From contig JAIVHI010000007.1 in NCBI GenBank assembly GCA_020201155.1, positions 1-62,398 on the forward strand: 62,398 bases of DNA, given 5' to 3'. Source of the DNA: Loktanella sp. (lineage in GTDB: Bacteria; Pseudomonadota; Alphaproteobacteria; Rhodobacterales; Rhodobacteraceae). This document shows positions 54,708 through 62,398 of the stretch, in pieces. Every line of letters begins with the position of its first letter. The first letter of the stretch is position 1. Under the pieces are notes generated by a model, which saw only the letters and a program-made list of their open reading frames with translations, was not told the origin of the DNA and searched no databases. Made by a program: the position numbers and the translations under genes.

Positions 54708-55550
54708 TTAACCGGTCGGACCCGTTCCGAGGCCAAGAATATCACGCGCCTGCTGCCACGTGGCGACGGGGCGTTCGTGGGTTTCGCACAGGTCCGTCAC
54801 CCGCTTGACCAGCGCGGCGTTCGACGGGGCGAGCGTATCGCGGTCCAGCCGTACGTTGTCTTCCAGCCCGGTGCGGGCGTGACCGCCGGACGAGACGGCC
54901 CATTCGTTCAGGACGATCTGGTTTGGACCGATGCCCGCAGCACACCACGCGGCATCCTTGCCGAAAAGGCGCTTCACGGTCTGGATGTAGTAGTCGAAGA
55001 CGTGCCTATCGGCGGGCATCGCGTTCTTCACGCCCATGACGAATTGCACATAGGGCGTGTCGACGATCTGCCCTGCCTTGTGCATTTCGGCGGCCTTGAG
55101 GATGTGGCTGAGGTCGAAGGCTTCCACCTCGGGTTTGATCCCGTGGGTTTTCATCTCGGAGGCGAGCCAGTCCACCAGATCGGGCGGATTCTCGTAGACC
55201 CGCGTGGGGAAGTTGTTCGATCCGACGGACAGCGAGGCCATGTCGGGCTTGAGCGGCAGCATCCCGCCGCGCGTCTGGCCCGCGCCCGACCGGCCACCGG
55301 TCGAGAACTGGATGATCATGCCGGGGCAGTGCTTTTCCAACCCCTCTTTCAGGGCCGCGAACCTGTCGGGGTCGGACGATGGCGTCTCATCGTCGTTGCG
55401 GACATGCGCATGGCAGATCGTGGCACCGGCCTCGAAGGCCTCTTGCGTGCTTTCGACCTGCTCGGCCACGGAGATCGGCACGGCGGGGTTGTTGACCTTC
55501 GTGGGCAGCGACCCGGTGATGGCGACGCAGATGATGCAGGGGTTTGTCAT
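54708..55550 (-). CDS. BKACE family protein (3-keto-5-aminohexanoate cleavage enzyme-like)
   Basis: Beta-keto acid cleavage enzyme of the DUF849 family, 280 residues. Zinc site HAH in TICHAHVRNDD, and IGPNQIVLNEWAVSSGGHARTGLEDN near the C-terminus with the second metal/substrate region. These enzymes condense a beta-keto acid with acetyl-CoA and split it. Seven bases after pcaG, so it may act on 3-oxoadipate, as some BKACE members act on beta-keto dicarboxylates, substituting for PcaIJ/PcaF. That role is inferred from context. Confidence 0.9.
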   Translation of the reverse strand: MTNPCIICVAITGSLPTKVNNPAVPISVAEQVESTQEAFEAGATICHAHVRNDDETPSSDPDRFAALKEGLEKHCPGMIIQFSTGGRSGAGQTRGGMLPLKPDMASLSVGSNNFPTRVYENPPDLVDWLASEMKTHGIKPEVEAFDLSHILKAAEMHKAGQIVDTPYVQFVMGVKNAMPADRHVFDYYIQTVKRLFGKDAAWCAAGIGPNQIVLNEWAVSSGGHARTGLEDNVRLDRDTLAPSNAALVKRVTDLCETHERPVATWQQARDILGLGTGPTG

Positions 55551-55557
55551 GATCGCC

Positions 55558-56049
55558 TCAGATGTCGAAGAAAATGGTTTCCTGCGGGCCTTGCAGGTGG
55601 ATGTCGAAGCGGTAGGTGCCGTCGCCTTCGGGATGGGCCAGCAGCGTGGACACCCGGCTTTGATGCTCGATGCGTGTCAGCACGGGGTCAACGGCATTGG
55701 CGTCGGCTTCATCCGCGAAATACATCCGTGTCTGAAGGCCGATATTGATGCCGCGCGCGACGATCCAGAAGGACACATGCGGCGCCTGCAACCGGCCATC
55801 GACAAAGGGCACTTGACCCGGCTTGACCGTCTCGAAGGTGAATTCGCCGGTGTTCATGTCGCCGGGCGACCGGCCCCAGCCGGTAAAGTTGGGGTCCGCC
55901 TTGCCCCGCTTTTCGCCCGCCGAGGGGAAAAGGCCCGTGGCATCGGCCTGCCAGATCTCGACCAGCGCGTCGCGCATCGCGGCCCCCATCCCGTCGTAGA
56001 CGATGCCGCGAATGGTGATCTCCTGCCCTTTCACGGGGCCGGTCTTCAT
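55558..56049 (-). pseudogene. pcaG: Protocatechuate 3,4-dioxygenase alpha subunit, N-terminus lost
   Basis: Alpha subunit of the iron ring-cleavage dioxygenase. The body is normal ([67 protein letters not shown]). About 35-40 N-terminal residues, including the usual SQTAGPYVHIG segment, are absent. Sequence directly before GGDLGTAM belongs to the end of pcaH, so one deletion at about 56055-56070 has joined the two genes. The first ATG (56049) overlaps the pcaH stop (ATGA), so a shortened protein could still be made. Confidence 0.85.
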
Positions 56050-56720
56050 CGCCGTTCCCAGATCGCCGCCGGAATCGTGCGGTTCATGTCGAGCGGTGCG
56101 GTCAGCGCCTCGACCGCGCGGGGGTCTTTCAGGGTTCCGACGATGGGGCACAGCGGGATCAGCGGGTCGCCCTCGAAATACATCTGCGTGATCAGGCGTT
56201 GGGCAAAGCCGCTGCCGAAGATCGAAAAGTGGATATGCGCCGGCCGCCAGTCGTTCATGCCATTGGGCCAGGGGTAGGGGCCGGGCTGCACGGTGCGGAA
56301 CTCGTAAAAGCCGTCTTCGCCCGTGATCGTGCGTCCGCAGCCGCCGAAGTTGGGGTCGAGCGGGGCGAGGTAGCCCTCTTTCTTGTGGCGGTAGCGTCCG
56401 CCCGCGTTGGCCTGCCAGAATTCGACCAGCGTGTTCGGCACGGCGCGGCCCGTTTCGTCCAGCACGCGGCCATACACCACGATGCGCGGACCGATGGCGC
56501 TTTCGCCGGGCTGCGCGAAGTTGTGGATCAGATCATTGTCCAGCTCGCCCAGCATGGCGTGGCCGAAGACCGGACCGGTCTCTTCGCCCAGCGTGCTGGG
56601 CATCGACAGCAGGGCCGCCTGCGGGCTGCGTTTCACGCTGGTCTTGTAGGGTGGATGATAGGGTGCCGGATGCCACGCGCGGTCGCGCGGGATAAAGCCT
56701 GTGTCGCGTGCGTCGGTCAT
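56046..56720 (-). pseudogene. pcaH: Protocatechuate 3,4-dioxygenase beta subunit, C-terminus lost
   Basis: Catalytic beta subunit that binds the non-heme Fe(III). Iron-ligand regions are present: the tyrosines in [10 protein letters not shown] and GPYPWPNG, and the histidines in [12 protein letters not shown]. The protein is normal to LDMNRTIP, where the family continues for about 22 more residues (the strand ending FDIVLRGRRSTLFEN). Here it reads AAIWERR and stops, at the join to pcaG. Start at 56720 overlaps the pcaD/pcaC stop (ATGA). Iron ligands are kept, but both subunits are cut at the same point. Confidence 0.86.
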
Positions 56721-57466
56721 ATCTCTACCCCCAGTTCGGCATAGGTCTGTTTCGCGAGCTTGATTGCATGATTGGCTTTCGGGACGCCCGCGTAAACCGC
56801 AACATGCATGAACGCCTGCATCACCTCGGCAGGTTCGGCGCCCGTGTTGCGGCTGGCGCGGATGTGCATCGGGATTTCCTCGAAGTTGCCGCAGGCCGCC
56901 AGCAGGGCCAGCGTCAGCAGGGACCGGTCGCGGCGCGTGATCGCGTCGTCGGCCCAAAGCGTGCCCCATGCCCCCTCGGTGATAAGCGTCTGGAACGGCT
57001 GGTCGAAAGCGGATTTCTGCGCCTCGGCGGACAGCGCCGCGATGCCGCCCGCGTCGATCTGTGCGATCCGGTCTTCCCACATGGCGGCGTCGCCCATGCG
57101 GGCGGCTGTGTTCGACAGCACGAGCGCGCGTATCAGGTCGGGACGTTTCGCCGCCAGTGCCTGCCCGATCATGCCGCCGATCGACAGACCCACGAAGATC
57201 ACGGGGCCAAGCCCCAGCCCTTCGATCAGCGCTTCGGCGTCCGCGGTCAGTGTGTCCATTTCGTAGGGCGCGGGTGGGCAGGTCGTCAGCCCGTGACCGC
57301 GCATGTCGTAGCGGATGTATCGAAAACTGGCAGGCAGCAGCGGCAGCACCGCATCCCATAGCCGCAGATCGGTGCCCAGCGAGTTGGCGAAGACCACCGG
57401 CACACCGCTGGCGTCACCGTCCTCGCGCCAGTGGGTGGCGATGCCGTTGGTCTGGAGAACCTGCAT
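56717..57466 (-). pseudogene. PcaD-PcaC chimera (enol-lactonase/decarboxylase) with internal deletion
   Basis: Residues 1 to about 150 are the N-terminal half of 3-oxoadipate enol-lactonase (PcaD), an alpha/beta hydrolase with nucleophile serine in [12 protein letters not shown]. From [13 protein letters not shown] to the end it is 4-carboxymuconolactone decarboxylase (PcaC), with [26 protein letters not shown] and [12 protein letters not shown]. The frame stays open, giving 249 residues instead of about 260 plus 130. The PcaD acid and histidine and the PcaC first residues are gone. Natural pcaL fusions contain a complete lactonase, so this is a deletion product. Start at 57466 overlaps the pobA stop. 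Confidence 0.82.
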
Positions 57467-58635
57467 CAGTAGGGCAACCCGACGTAGTTTTCCGCCATCG
57501 CCTTTTGCGCCGCATCGTTGGACCGCAGGAACTCCAGCTCGGCCACCTGCATCCGGTGGTCGAACGTGGTCTGGTCCGGATAACGGTGCATCAGGGACGA
57601 GAACCACCAGGAAAACCGTTCGGCCTTCCAGACACGGGCAAGCGCCTTTTCCGAATAGGCGTCAAGGCCCGCATCCGATCCGTTTTCATAGTGCTCGCAC
57701 AAGCCATGATAAAGGTAATGCACATCCGAGGCGGCGGTGTTCAGGCCCTTGGCGCCCGTCGGTGGCACGATATGGGCCGCGTCGCCACAAAGAAACAGCC
57801 GCCCCCAGCGCATCGGTTCGGTCACGAAGGACCGCAGGGGCGCGATGCTTTTCTCGATTGTGGGGCCGGTGACCAGTTTTTCGGCCTGATCGGCGGGGAT
57901 GCGACGCTTGAGTTCCTCCCAGAACGCCTCATCCGTCCAGTCGTCGGGGCTGTCCGATAGCGAACACTGGATGTAGTAGCGGCTAAGGTTCGCGTTGCGC
58001 ATCGAACACAGCGCAAAGCCGCGTTCGGAATTGGCGTAGATCAGCTCGTCGTTCACCGGCGGCGTTTCCGACAGGACGCCCAGCCAGCCGAAGGGATAGA
58101 CCTTTTCGTATTCGCGGCGCACGTCCAGCGGGATCGTCTGGCGGCTGACACCGTGAAAGCCGTCGCAGCCCGCGACGAAGTCACAGTCGATGCGACGCTC
58201 CTCGCCGTGGACCGCATAGGTCAGGTGCACCTTGTCCGTATCGGCGCCGTGGATCACGACGTTCTCGACCTCGAATTCGATCTTGCCGTCTGCCGCTTCG
58301 CGCGCGTCGTAAAGATCGCGGGTGATTTCGGTCTGGCCGTAGACCATCACCTTGGTGCCGGTGTGTTTGGCAAAGTCGACGTGGAACATCTCGTTTCCGT
58401 AGGAAATCAGCGTGCCGTCGTGAGGGAAGCCTTCGGCGTGCATCCGGTCCGCGACACCCGCTTCCTCCAGAAGAGCCATCAGGCCTTTCTCCAGCACGCC
58501 GGCGCGGATCCGCGACAGGACATAGTCCTTGGTTTTCCGTTCCAGCACGATGCTGTCGATGCCACGCTTGTAGAGAAGCTGGGACAGCAACAGACCCGAC
58601 GGGCCGCCGCCGATGATGGCTACTTGAGTCTTCAT
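57466..58635 (-). CDS. pobA: 4-hydroxybenzoate 3-monooxygenase
   Basis: Flavoprotein hydroxylase, 389 residues, converting 4-hydroxybenzoate with NAD(P)H and O2 to protocatechuate. FAD motifs IGGGPSGLLLS, CDGFHGVSRQTIP and LCGDAAHIVPPTGAKGLN are all present. Length equals that of the well-studied Pseudomonas enzyme. GGAGG precedes the ATG. First gene of the leftward pob-pca unit; overlaps the next start (TGATG). Product enters the pca genes directly downstream. Appears intact. Confidence 0.96.
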   Translation of the reverse strand: MKTQVAIIGGGPSGLLLSQLLYKRGIDSIVLERKTKDYVLSRIRAGVLEKGLMALLEEAGVADRMHAEGFPHDGTLISYGNEMFHVDFAKHTGTKVMVYGQTEITRDLYDAREAADGKIEFEVENVVIHGADTDKVHLTYAVHGEERRIDCDFVAGCDGFHGVSRQTIPLDVRREYEKVYPFGWLGVLSETPPVNDELIYANSERGFALCSMRNANLSRYYIQCSLSDSPDDWTDEAFWEELKRRIPADQAEKLVTGPTIEKSIAPLRSFVTEPMRWGRLFLCGDAAHIVPPTGAKGLNTAASDVHYLYHGLCEHYENGSDAGLDAYSEKALARVWKAERFSWWFSSLMHRYPDQTTFDHRMQVAELEFLRSNDAAQKAMAENYVGLPY

Positions 58636-58800
58636 GGTGCCTCCTGTTTGGAACAGGATACCCTGTGCGAAACGGCAAGGAAAATGACAAATAGTCTCGT
58701 TTGCTTTCGAAACGGGCAAGTAACCCGCGCTACATGCATCTGGTTTCCGCCCCAATGCACCCCATGTTAGGCAGCAACCACTTTCAACGCGAGGCACGCC

Positions 58801-60234
58801 ATGACGCTCAAGACCGACAAGTTCTATATCGACGGCAAATGGGTCGCACCCTTGGGGACGCAGACCATGCCGGTGATCGACCCCGCCACCGAAGAGCAGA
58901 TCGCCACGGTGTCGCTTGGGGTGGCGGCGGATGTGGATGCCGCGGTCGCGGCTGCGCGCCGCGCCTTCCCGGCCTTCGCCCGCACGACACGGGCCGAACG
59001 GCTGGACCTGCTGGCCAGCATCCGCACCACCTACGAAAAGCGGCAGGACGAGATGGCCGCCGCGATCACGTCCGAAATGGGCGCACCCAAGGCGCTGAGC
59101 CGGAAAGCGCAGGCCCCTGTCGGCATCGGTCACCTTGACGGGACCGTGCGGGCGCTTGAAACCTTTGCCTTCGAAGACAGGAACGCTGGCGGCGACCTGA
59201 TCCTGCACGAACCCATCGGGGTCTGCGGACTGATTACGCCGTGGAACTGGCCGATCAACCAGATCGCGCTGAAGGTTCTGCCAGCCCTCGCGGCGGGCTG
59301 CACCATGGTCCTCAAGCCGTCCGAGCTGACACCGCTCAACGCGCTGATCTACGCCGAGATCCTGCACGAGGCGGGGGTGCCCGCGGGCGTGTTCAACCTT
59401 GTGAACGGCGACGGGCCGACCGTCGGTGCGGCCATGTCCGCGCATGAGGGCATCGACATGATGTCGTTCACCGGATCGACCCGCGCGGGGGCCGAGATTA
59501 CCAAGGCCGCAGCGCCCACGGTCAAGCGCGTGACGCTGGAACTGGGGGGCAAGTCGCCCAACGTGATCCTTGACGACGCGGACCTGCAAAAGGCCGTGAC
59601 GCGGGGCGTGCGGCATTGTTTTCAGAACACCGGTCAAAGCTGCAATGCACCGACGCGGATGCTGGTGCAAAAGGACCAATATGCACAAGCCACCGACATT
59701 GCAGTCAAGGTGGCAGAGGCGACGCAGGTCGCAGCCCCCGATCAGGACGGGCGGCACATCGGCCCGCTGGCCTCTGACGTGCAATACGAGCGGGTGCAGG
59801 AGATGATCCAGACCGGCATCGACGAAGGCGCGACGCTGCTGGCGGGTGGCCTTGGTCGCCCGGATGGCCTCAATCGTGGCTTCTACGCCCGTCCCACGAT
59901 CTTTGGCGACGTGAGCAACGACATGAAGATCGCCCGCGAAGAGATCTTTGGCCCCGTGCTGGTCATGATCCCCTACACGGACGAGGAAGACGCCATCGCC
60001 ATCGCCAACGACACGCCCTACGGGCTGGCGGCCTTCGTGCAAAGCGGCGACCCTGCGCGGGCGCTGGGCGTGGCCCGCCGCATCCGTGCGGGGATGGTGC
60101 ATATCAACGGCAACGACATCGCCTACGGCACACCCTTTGGCGGCTACAAGATGTCCGGCAACGGGCGCGAGGGCGGGGCGCACGGCATCGCTGACTTCTG
60201 CGAGGTGAAGGCGATTTCAGGCGCAGAGGGCTGA
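58801..60234 (+). CDS. Aldehyde dehydrogenase family protein
   Basis: NAD(P)-dependent aldehyde dehydrogenase, 477 residues. Catalytic cysteine in NTGQSCNAPTR, general base glutamate in LELGGKSPN, and Rossmann/anchor segments PWNWPINQI and FTGSTRAGAEI. Divergent from pobA, so it may supply 4-hydroxybenzoate or vanillate by oxidising the matching aldehyde from side-chain removal of hydroxycinnamates. Intact. Substrate is inferred from context. Confidence 0.93.
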   Translation: MTLKTDKFYIDGKWVAPLGTQTMPVIDPATEEQIATVSLGVAADVDAAVAAARRAFPAFARTTRAERLDLLASIRTTYEKRQDEMAAAITSEMGAPKALSRKAQAPVGIGHLDGTVRALETFAFEDRNAGGDLILHEPIGVCGLITPWNWPINQIALKVLPALAAGCTMVLKPSELTPLNALIYAEILHEAGVPAGVFNLVNGDGPTVGAAMSAHEGIDMMSFTGSTRAGAEITKAAAPTVKRVTLELGGKSPNVILDDADLQKAVTRGVRHCFQNTGQSCNAPTRMLVQKDQYAQATDIAVKVAEATQVAAPDQDGRHIGPLASDVQYERVQEMIQTGIDEGATLLAGGLGRPDGLNRGFYARPTIFGDVSNDMKIAREEIFGPVLVMIPYTDEEDAIAIANDTPYGLAAFVQSGDPARALGVARRIRAGMVHINGNDIAYGTPFGGYKMSGNGREGGAHGIADFCEVKAISGAEG

Positions 60235-60257
60235 CGCGCGACGGCATTCCTTGTTAA

Positions 60258-60299
60258 CTTGGCAAGCAACTCGCCCTGTTGATGGATTTGCTTGCCAAG
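60258..60299 (+). promoter_or_regulatory. Perfect 12-bp inverted repeat at the pcaQ start
   Basis: CTTGGCAAGCAA (60258-60269) and TTGCTTGCCAAG (60288-60299) are exact reverse complements with an 18-base spacer. The right arm ends immediately before the ATG at 60300. It may be an autoregulatory operator of the LysR-type regulator or an RNA hairpin that masks the start. Confidence 0.55.
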
Positions 60300-61220
60300 A
60301 TGGAAACCAACCGCCTGCGCCGGATCAAGATGCGGCACCTGTCCGCCTTTGTCGAAACGGTGCGCTGCGGCAGTCTCAAATCCGCAGCCGAAAGGATCGG
60401 GCTGACCCAGCCCGCGATATCGAAGACGCTCAAGGATCTTGAAGACATCCTGGGCGTGCCGCTTTTGCTGCGCGACCGGGGCGGGGTGACGCTGACCCGC
60501 GAAGGGGCGGTCTTTCGCCAGTTTGCCGAAAGCGGGCTGGCGGCGCTGGGTCACGGGATGGCTGCGCTGGATGCGCTGGGCGCGGGGCAGGGCGCGCCGG
60601 TCCGGATCGGGGCGCTGCCGTCTGTCGCCGCCGATTTCCTGCCCGAGGTGGTCCAGCATTTTGCCGACCTGTCCCCCGCGACGCCGATCACGGTCGAGGA
60701 CGGTGGCATCGGAGGGCTGGTCGACCGGCTGCGGTCCGGTGATCTGGACCTTGTGATCGGACGCATGGCGCGACCCGAGACGATGGCGGGGCTGTCCTTC
60801 ACGCCGCTTTACGCGGAACAGGTGATCTTTGCCGTGGCGGCGGATCATGCCTTGGCGGGGCGGGGTGATCTGGGCTCTGTCCGGGCGCACCGCGTCCTTT
60901 ACCCGCCGCCCGGCTCTGCGATCCGGCCCTTGGTGGACCGCTTCATGCTGACCGAGGGTGCGGGCAGCTTTCCGAACCAGATGGAGACCGTGTCGGGCGC
61001 CTTTGGTCGTGCGATGACGCTGGGCCCGGCGCAGGCGGTCTGGATCATCAGCCATGGCGTCGTTGCGCGCGACATCGCAGCAGGCCGGATGGTGGCACTG
61101 CCGATCGACACGCGCAGCATGGAAGGTCCGGTCGGCATCATGGCCCGGTCGGAAGAGGAACCGGCCCCCGCAGTCAGGTTGCTGCGTCAGGCGCTGTTGC
61201 AGGCGGTCCCAGCCGTGTGA
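60300..61220 (+). CDS. pcaQ: LysR-type regulator, PcaQ-like
   Basis: A 306-residue LysR-type regulator. N-terminal winged helix with RRIKMRHLSAFVETVRCGSL and GLTQPAISKTLKDLEDILG, then an effector-binding domain with AIRPLVDRF and TVSGAFGRAMTLG. PcaQ controls pca operons with 3-carboxymuconate as co-inducer. Start at 60300 matches the short PcaQ N-terminus; an ATG at 60282 is also in frame. Its 3' end overlaps that of pcaB by about 47 bases, convergent. Confidence 0.88.
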   Translation: METNRLRRIKMRHLSAFVETVRCGSLKSAAERIGLTQPAISKTLKDLEDILGVPLLLRDRGGVTLTREGAVFRQFAESGLAALGHGMAALDALGAGQGAPVRIGALPSVAADFLPEVVQHFADLSPATPITVEDGGIGGLVDRLRSGDLDLVIGRMARPETMAGLSFTPLYAEQVIFAVAADHALAGRGDLGSVRAHRVLYPPPGSAIRPLVDRFMLTEGAGSFPNQMETVSGAFGRAMTLGPAQAVWIISHGVVARDIAAGRMVALPIDTRSMEGPVGIMARSEEEPAPAVRLLRQALLQAVPAV

Positions 61221-62238
61221 TCTGCGCCAGCAGTGCTGCGGCATTGTTCAGCGCCGCGCCGGTCATTTCCAGCATGGCGGGCAGGGTCAGCCATTCGATG
61301 GCCCAGGCGGCACCGGACCGTTCCTGTTCATGCACCATCGCCTGCCCCAGCGTGCCCTGATGCCCTGCCACGGTGCGCGCCAGCGCCACCAGCACCTCGG
61401 CCCGCACCGGGTTCTGCTTGTGCGGCATGGCGGATGATCCGCCGCCGCCCGACAGGCCGACCTCGTCCATCTGTGCCATCAGCGCGATATCCTGTCCCAT
61501 CTTGCCCAGCGTTCCGGTCAGCTTCACCAGGACATGCCCCAGATCGAGCATCCGCGACCTGTCGCTGTGCCAGACCGGCCCCAGCCGCAGTCCAAGCGAG
61601 GCGGCAACACGCTCTGCCACGCCCTCTGGCAGATCGCGCAGGCCGACAGGGCCGCCGATCTGGACGAAGCCGAACGTGGCTTTCAGCGCCTCGATCGCCG
61701 TCAGATGTGCCACCAACGGGGTGCGCCAGTCTTCGATCCGGTCGGCGACGGTGATCGGCAGGGCGGCCTGCATGCGGGTGCGCGCCATCGTCGGCGTGGC
61801 GCCGAAGGTCGTGGTCAGGCCGTCCAGCCTGTCGATCAGATGGGTCAAGCGGTTCTCGAAAAGATCGAGCAGGGCCAGCCCGCTGATAACCATTGCCGTG
61901 TCCAACACGTCCTGACTGGTCGCGCCGGTGTGGATTGCAGGCTGTGCCGCTTCAGGAGCGGCGGCTTTCAGTGCCTTGATCAGAGCGGGCACCGGCAGGC
62001 CGTCGCTGTTCGATCCCAGTGCGAGGGTGGCGATGTCCGGCGTGAAACTGTCGATCGCCGCCAGCGCCTGTGCCGCCGCATCGGCACCGACCGCACCGCT
62101 GTCGCGCAGCGCTTCGGTCCATGCACGCTCGAACGCGAGGGCGTGGTCAAGGGTGACCTCTGCCGACATGGCGCGGGCGACGTCCGCGTCGAGAAAAAGC
62201 GACCCCCAAAGGCCGTTGCGAAGATAGCTGTTCGTCAT
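61174..62238 (-). CDS. pcaB: 3-carboxy-cis,cis-muconate cycloisomerase
   Basis: Fumarase/aspartase superfamily lyase, 354 residues, converting 3-carboxymuconate (the PcaGH product) to 4-carboxymuconolactone. Signature GGGGSSAMPHKQNP carries the flexible catalytic loop, with GATSQDVLDTA and SLFLDADVARAMSAEV in the N-terminal part. Roseobacter members are shorter than 450-residue forms, so length is acceptable. Separated from the other pca genes by pobA, ALDH and pcaQ. Confidence 0.92.
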   Translation of the reverse strand: MTNSYLRNGLWGSLFLDADVARAMSAEVTLDHALAFERAWTEALRDSGAVGADAAAQALAAIDSFTPDIATLALGSNSDGLPVPALIKALKAAAPEAAQPAIHTGATSQDVLDTAMVISGLALLDLFENRLTHLIDRLDGLTTTFGATPTMARTRMQAALPITVADRIEDWRTPLVAHLTAIEALKATFGFVQIGGPVGLRDLPEGVAERVAASLGLRLGPVWHSDRSRMLDLGHVLVKLTGTLGKMGQDIALMAQMDEVGLSGGGGSSAMPHKQNPVRAEVLVALARTVAGHQGTLGQAMVHEQERSGAAWAIEWLTLPAMLEMTGAALNNAAALLAQITRLGPPATAPDAAT

Positions 62239-62288
62239 GCGCGCAGCCTAGCGGTTTCGCGGGGGGACGCCAGACGGTGTCGAACGAA

Positions 62289-62316
62289 AAAGGGCCACCC
62301 GATCCGGTGGCCCTTT
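62289..62316 (-). terminator. Rho-independent terminator of the right-edge gene
   Basis: AAAGGGCCACC pairs perfectly with GGTGGCCCTTT around CGATCC. Read leftwards it is followed by a run of Ts (TTTTT with the stem), and lies about 20 bases past the stop codon of the partial gene at the right edge. The only classical terminator in the window. Confidence 0.85.
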
Positions 62317-62336
62317 GTCTGATTCATGCGGAGGGA

Positions 62337-62398
62337 TTACATGTTGGACGCGTCGGTCAACGGGCCCGCATTCACAGAGTTGACATAGCTGTCGAGCG
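62337..62398 (-). CDS. C-terminal end of an unidentified protein, cut by the window edge
   Basis: The last 19 residues (LDSYVNSVNAGPLTDASNM) and a TAA stop on the minus strand, followed by the good terminator at 62289-62316. Too short to assign. Confidence 0.55.
   Translation of the reverse strand, partial: LDSYVNSVNAGPLTDASNM

Noticed and set aside
56717-57466. Interpretation of the PcaD/PcaC gene as a natural PcaL fusion
   Set aside because: PcaL fusions keep the full lactonase and are about 370-400 residues. Here the second half of the lactonase, with its acid and histidine, is missing.

Overview
The window looks like the chromosome of a marine alphaproteobacterium of the Rhodobacteraceae (Roseobacter group). 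The evidence is high G+C content, dense operons with many ATGA stop/start overlaps, and a gene set typical of that group: taurine/Xsc/SoeABC genes, a protocatechuate pca cluster, TRAP and ABC uptake systems, and an aerobic hemF/hemE/hemC neighbourhood. No rRNA, CRISPR array, prophage or complete insertion sequence is visible. Two tRNA genes are present (Met-CAU and Ala-CGC).

Layout. 1-6.9 kb: housekeeping genes (D-Ala-D-Ala carboxypeptidase, clpS remnant, methyltransferase, SDR, hemF, SleB-type hydrolase, hemE, hemC remnant, tRNA-Met). 6.9-18.9 kb: a galactoside operon read leftwards (ABC binding protein and two permeases, GH36 alpha-galactosidase, dgoK, dgoA, lactonase, GH42 beta-galactosidase, mutarotase), with an IclR regulator and the ABC ATPase divergent from it. 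18.9-34.3 kb: organosulfonate metabolism. TauBC import taurine, Tpa makes sulfoacetaldehyde, Xsc splits it to sulfite and acetyl phosphate, Pta/AckA recover the acetyl group, a TauE-type exporter removes sulfite and SoeABC oxidises it. A broken TauR and two TauR-like operator pairs sit in the same region. 34.4-44.3 kb: mixed genes, including a nuclease, a small membrane gene between 62-bp inverted repeats, a NYN protein, a TerB-type two-gene unit, uvrB, an M29 aminopeptidase, sodC and a complex I accessory subunit. 44.3-54.7 kb: an aromatic/acyl-CoA catabolic region (FAD monooxygenase, acyl-CoA dehydrogenase, amidohydrolase, crotonase, TRAP transporter, feruloyl-CoA synthase-like ligase, SDR, MarR). 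54.7-62.2 kb: the 4-hydroxybenzoate/protocatechuate branch (BKACE, pcaG, pcaH, pcaD/pcaC, pobA, ALDH, pcaQ, pcaB). Together the last two regions could funnel hydroxycinnamates through 4-hydroxybenzoate and protocatechuate into central metabolism.

The most striking property is window-wide. At least twelve genes carry a clean internal or junction-spanning loss of roughly 100-450 bases, with recognisable family sequence on both sides: clpS, hemC, galM, the alpha-galactosidase, tauR, a nuclease, a PPOX protein, uvrB, an M29 aminopeptidase, dctM/fcs, pcaH/pcaG and pcaD/pcaC. tauA also appears to be missing. Because hemC and uvrB are hit while most of the window is intact, I think falsely closed assembly gaps are at least as likely as real genome decay. 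The best candidates for undescribed biology are a 48-residue membrane protein translationally coupled between soeA and soeB, a three-way-junction RNA structure over the tauC stop codon, the repeat-flanked small membrane gene, and hairpins that begin at or enclose stop codons.
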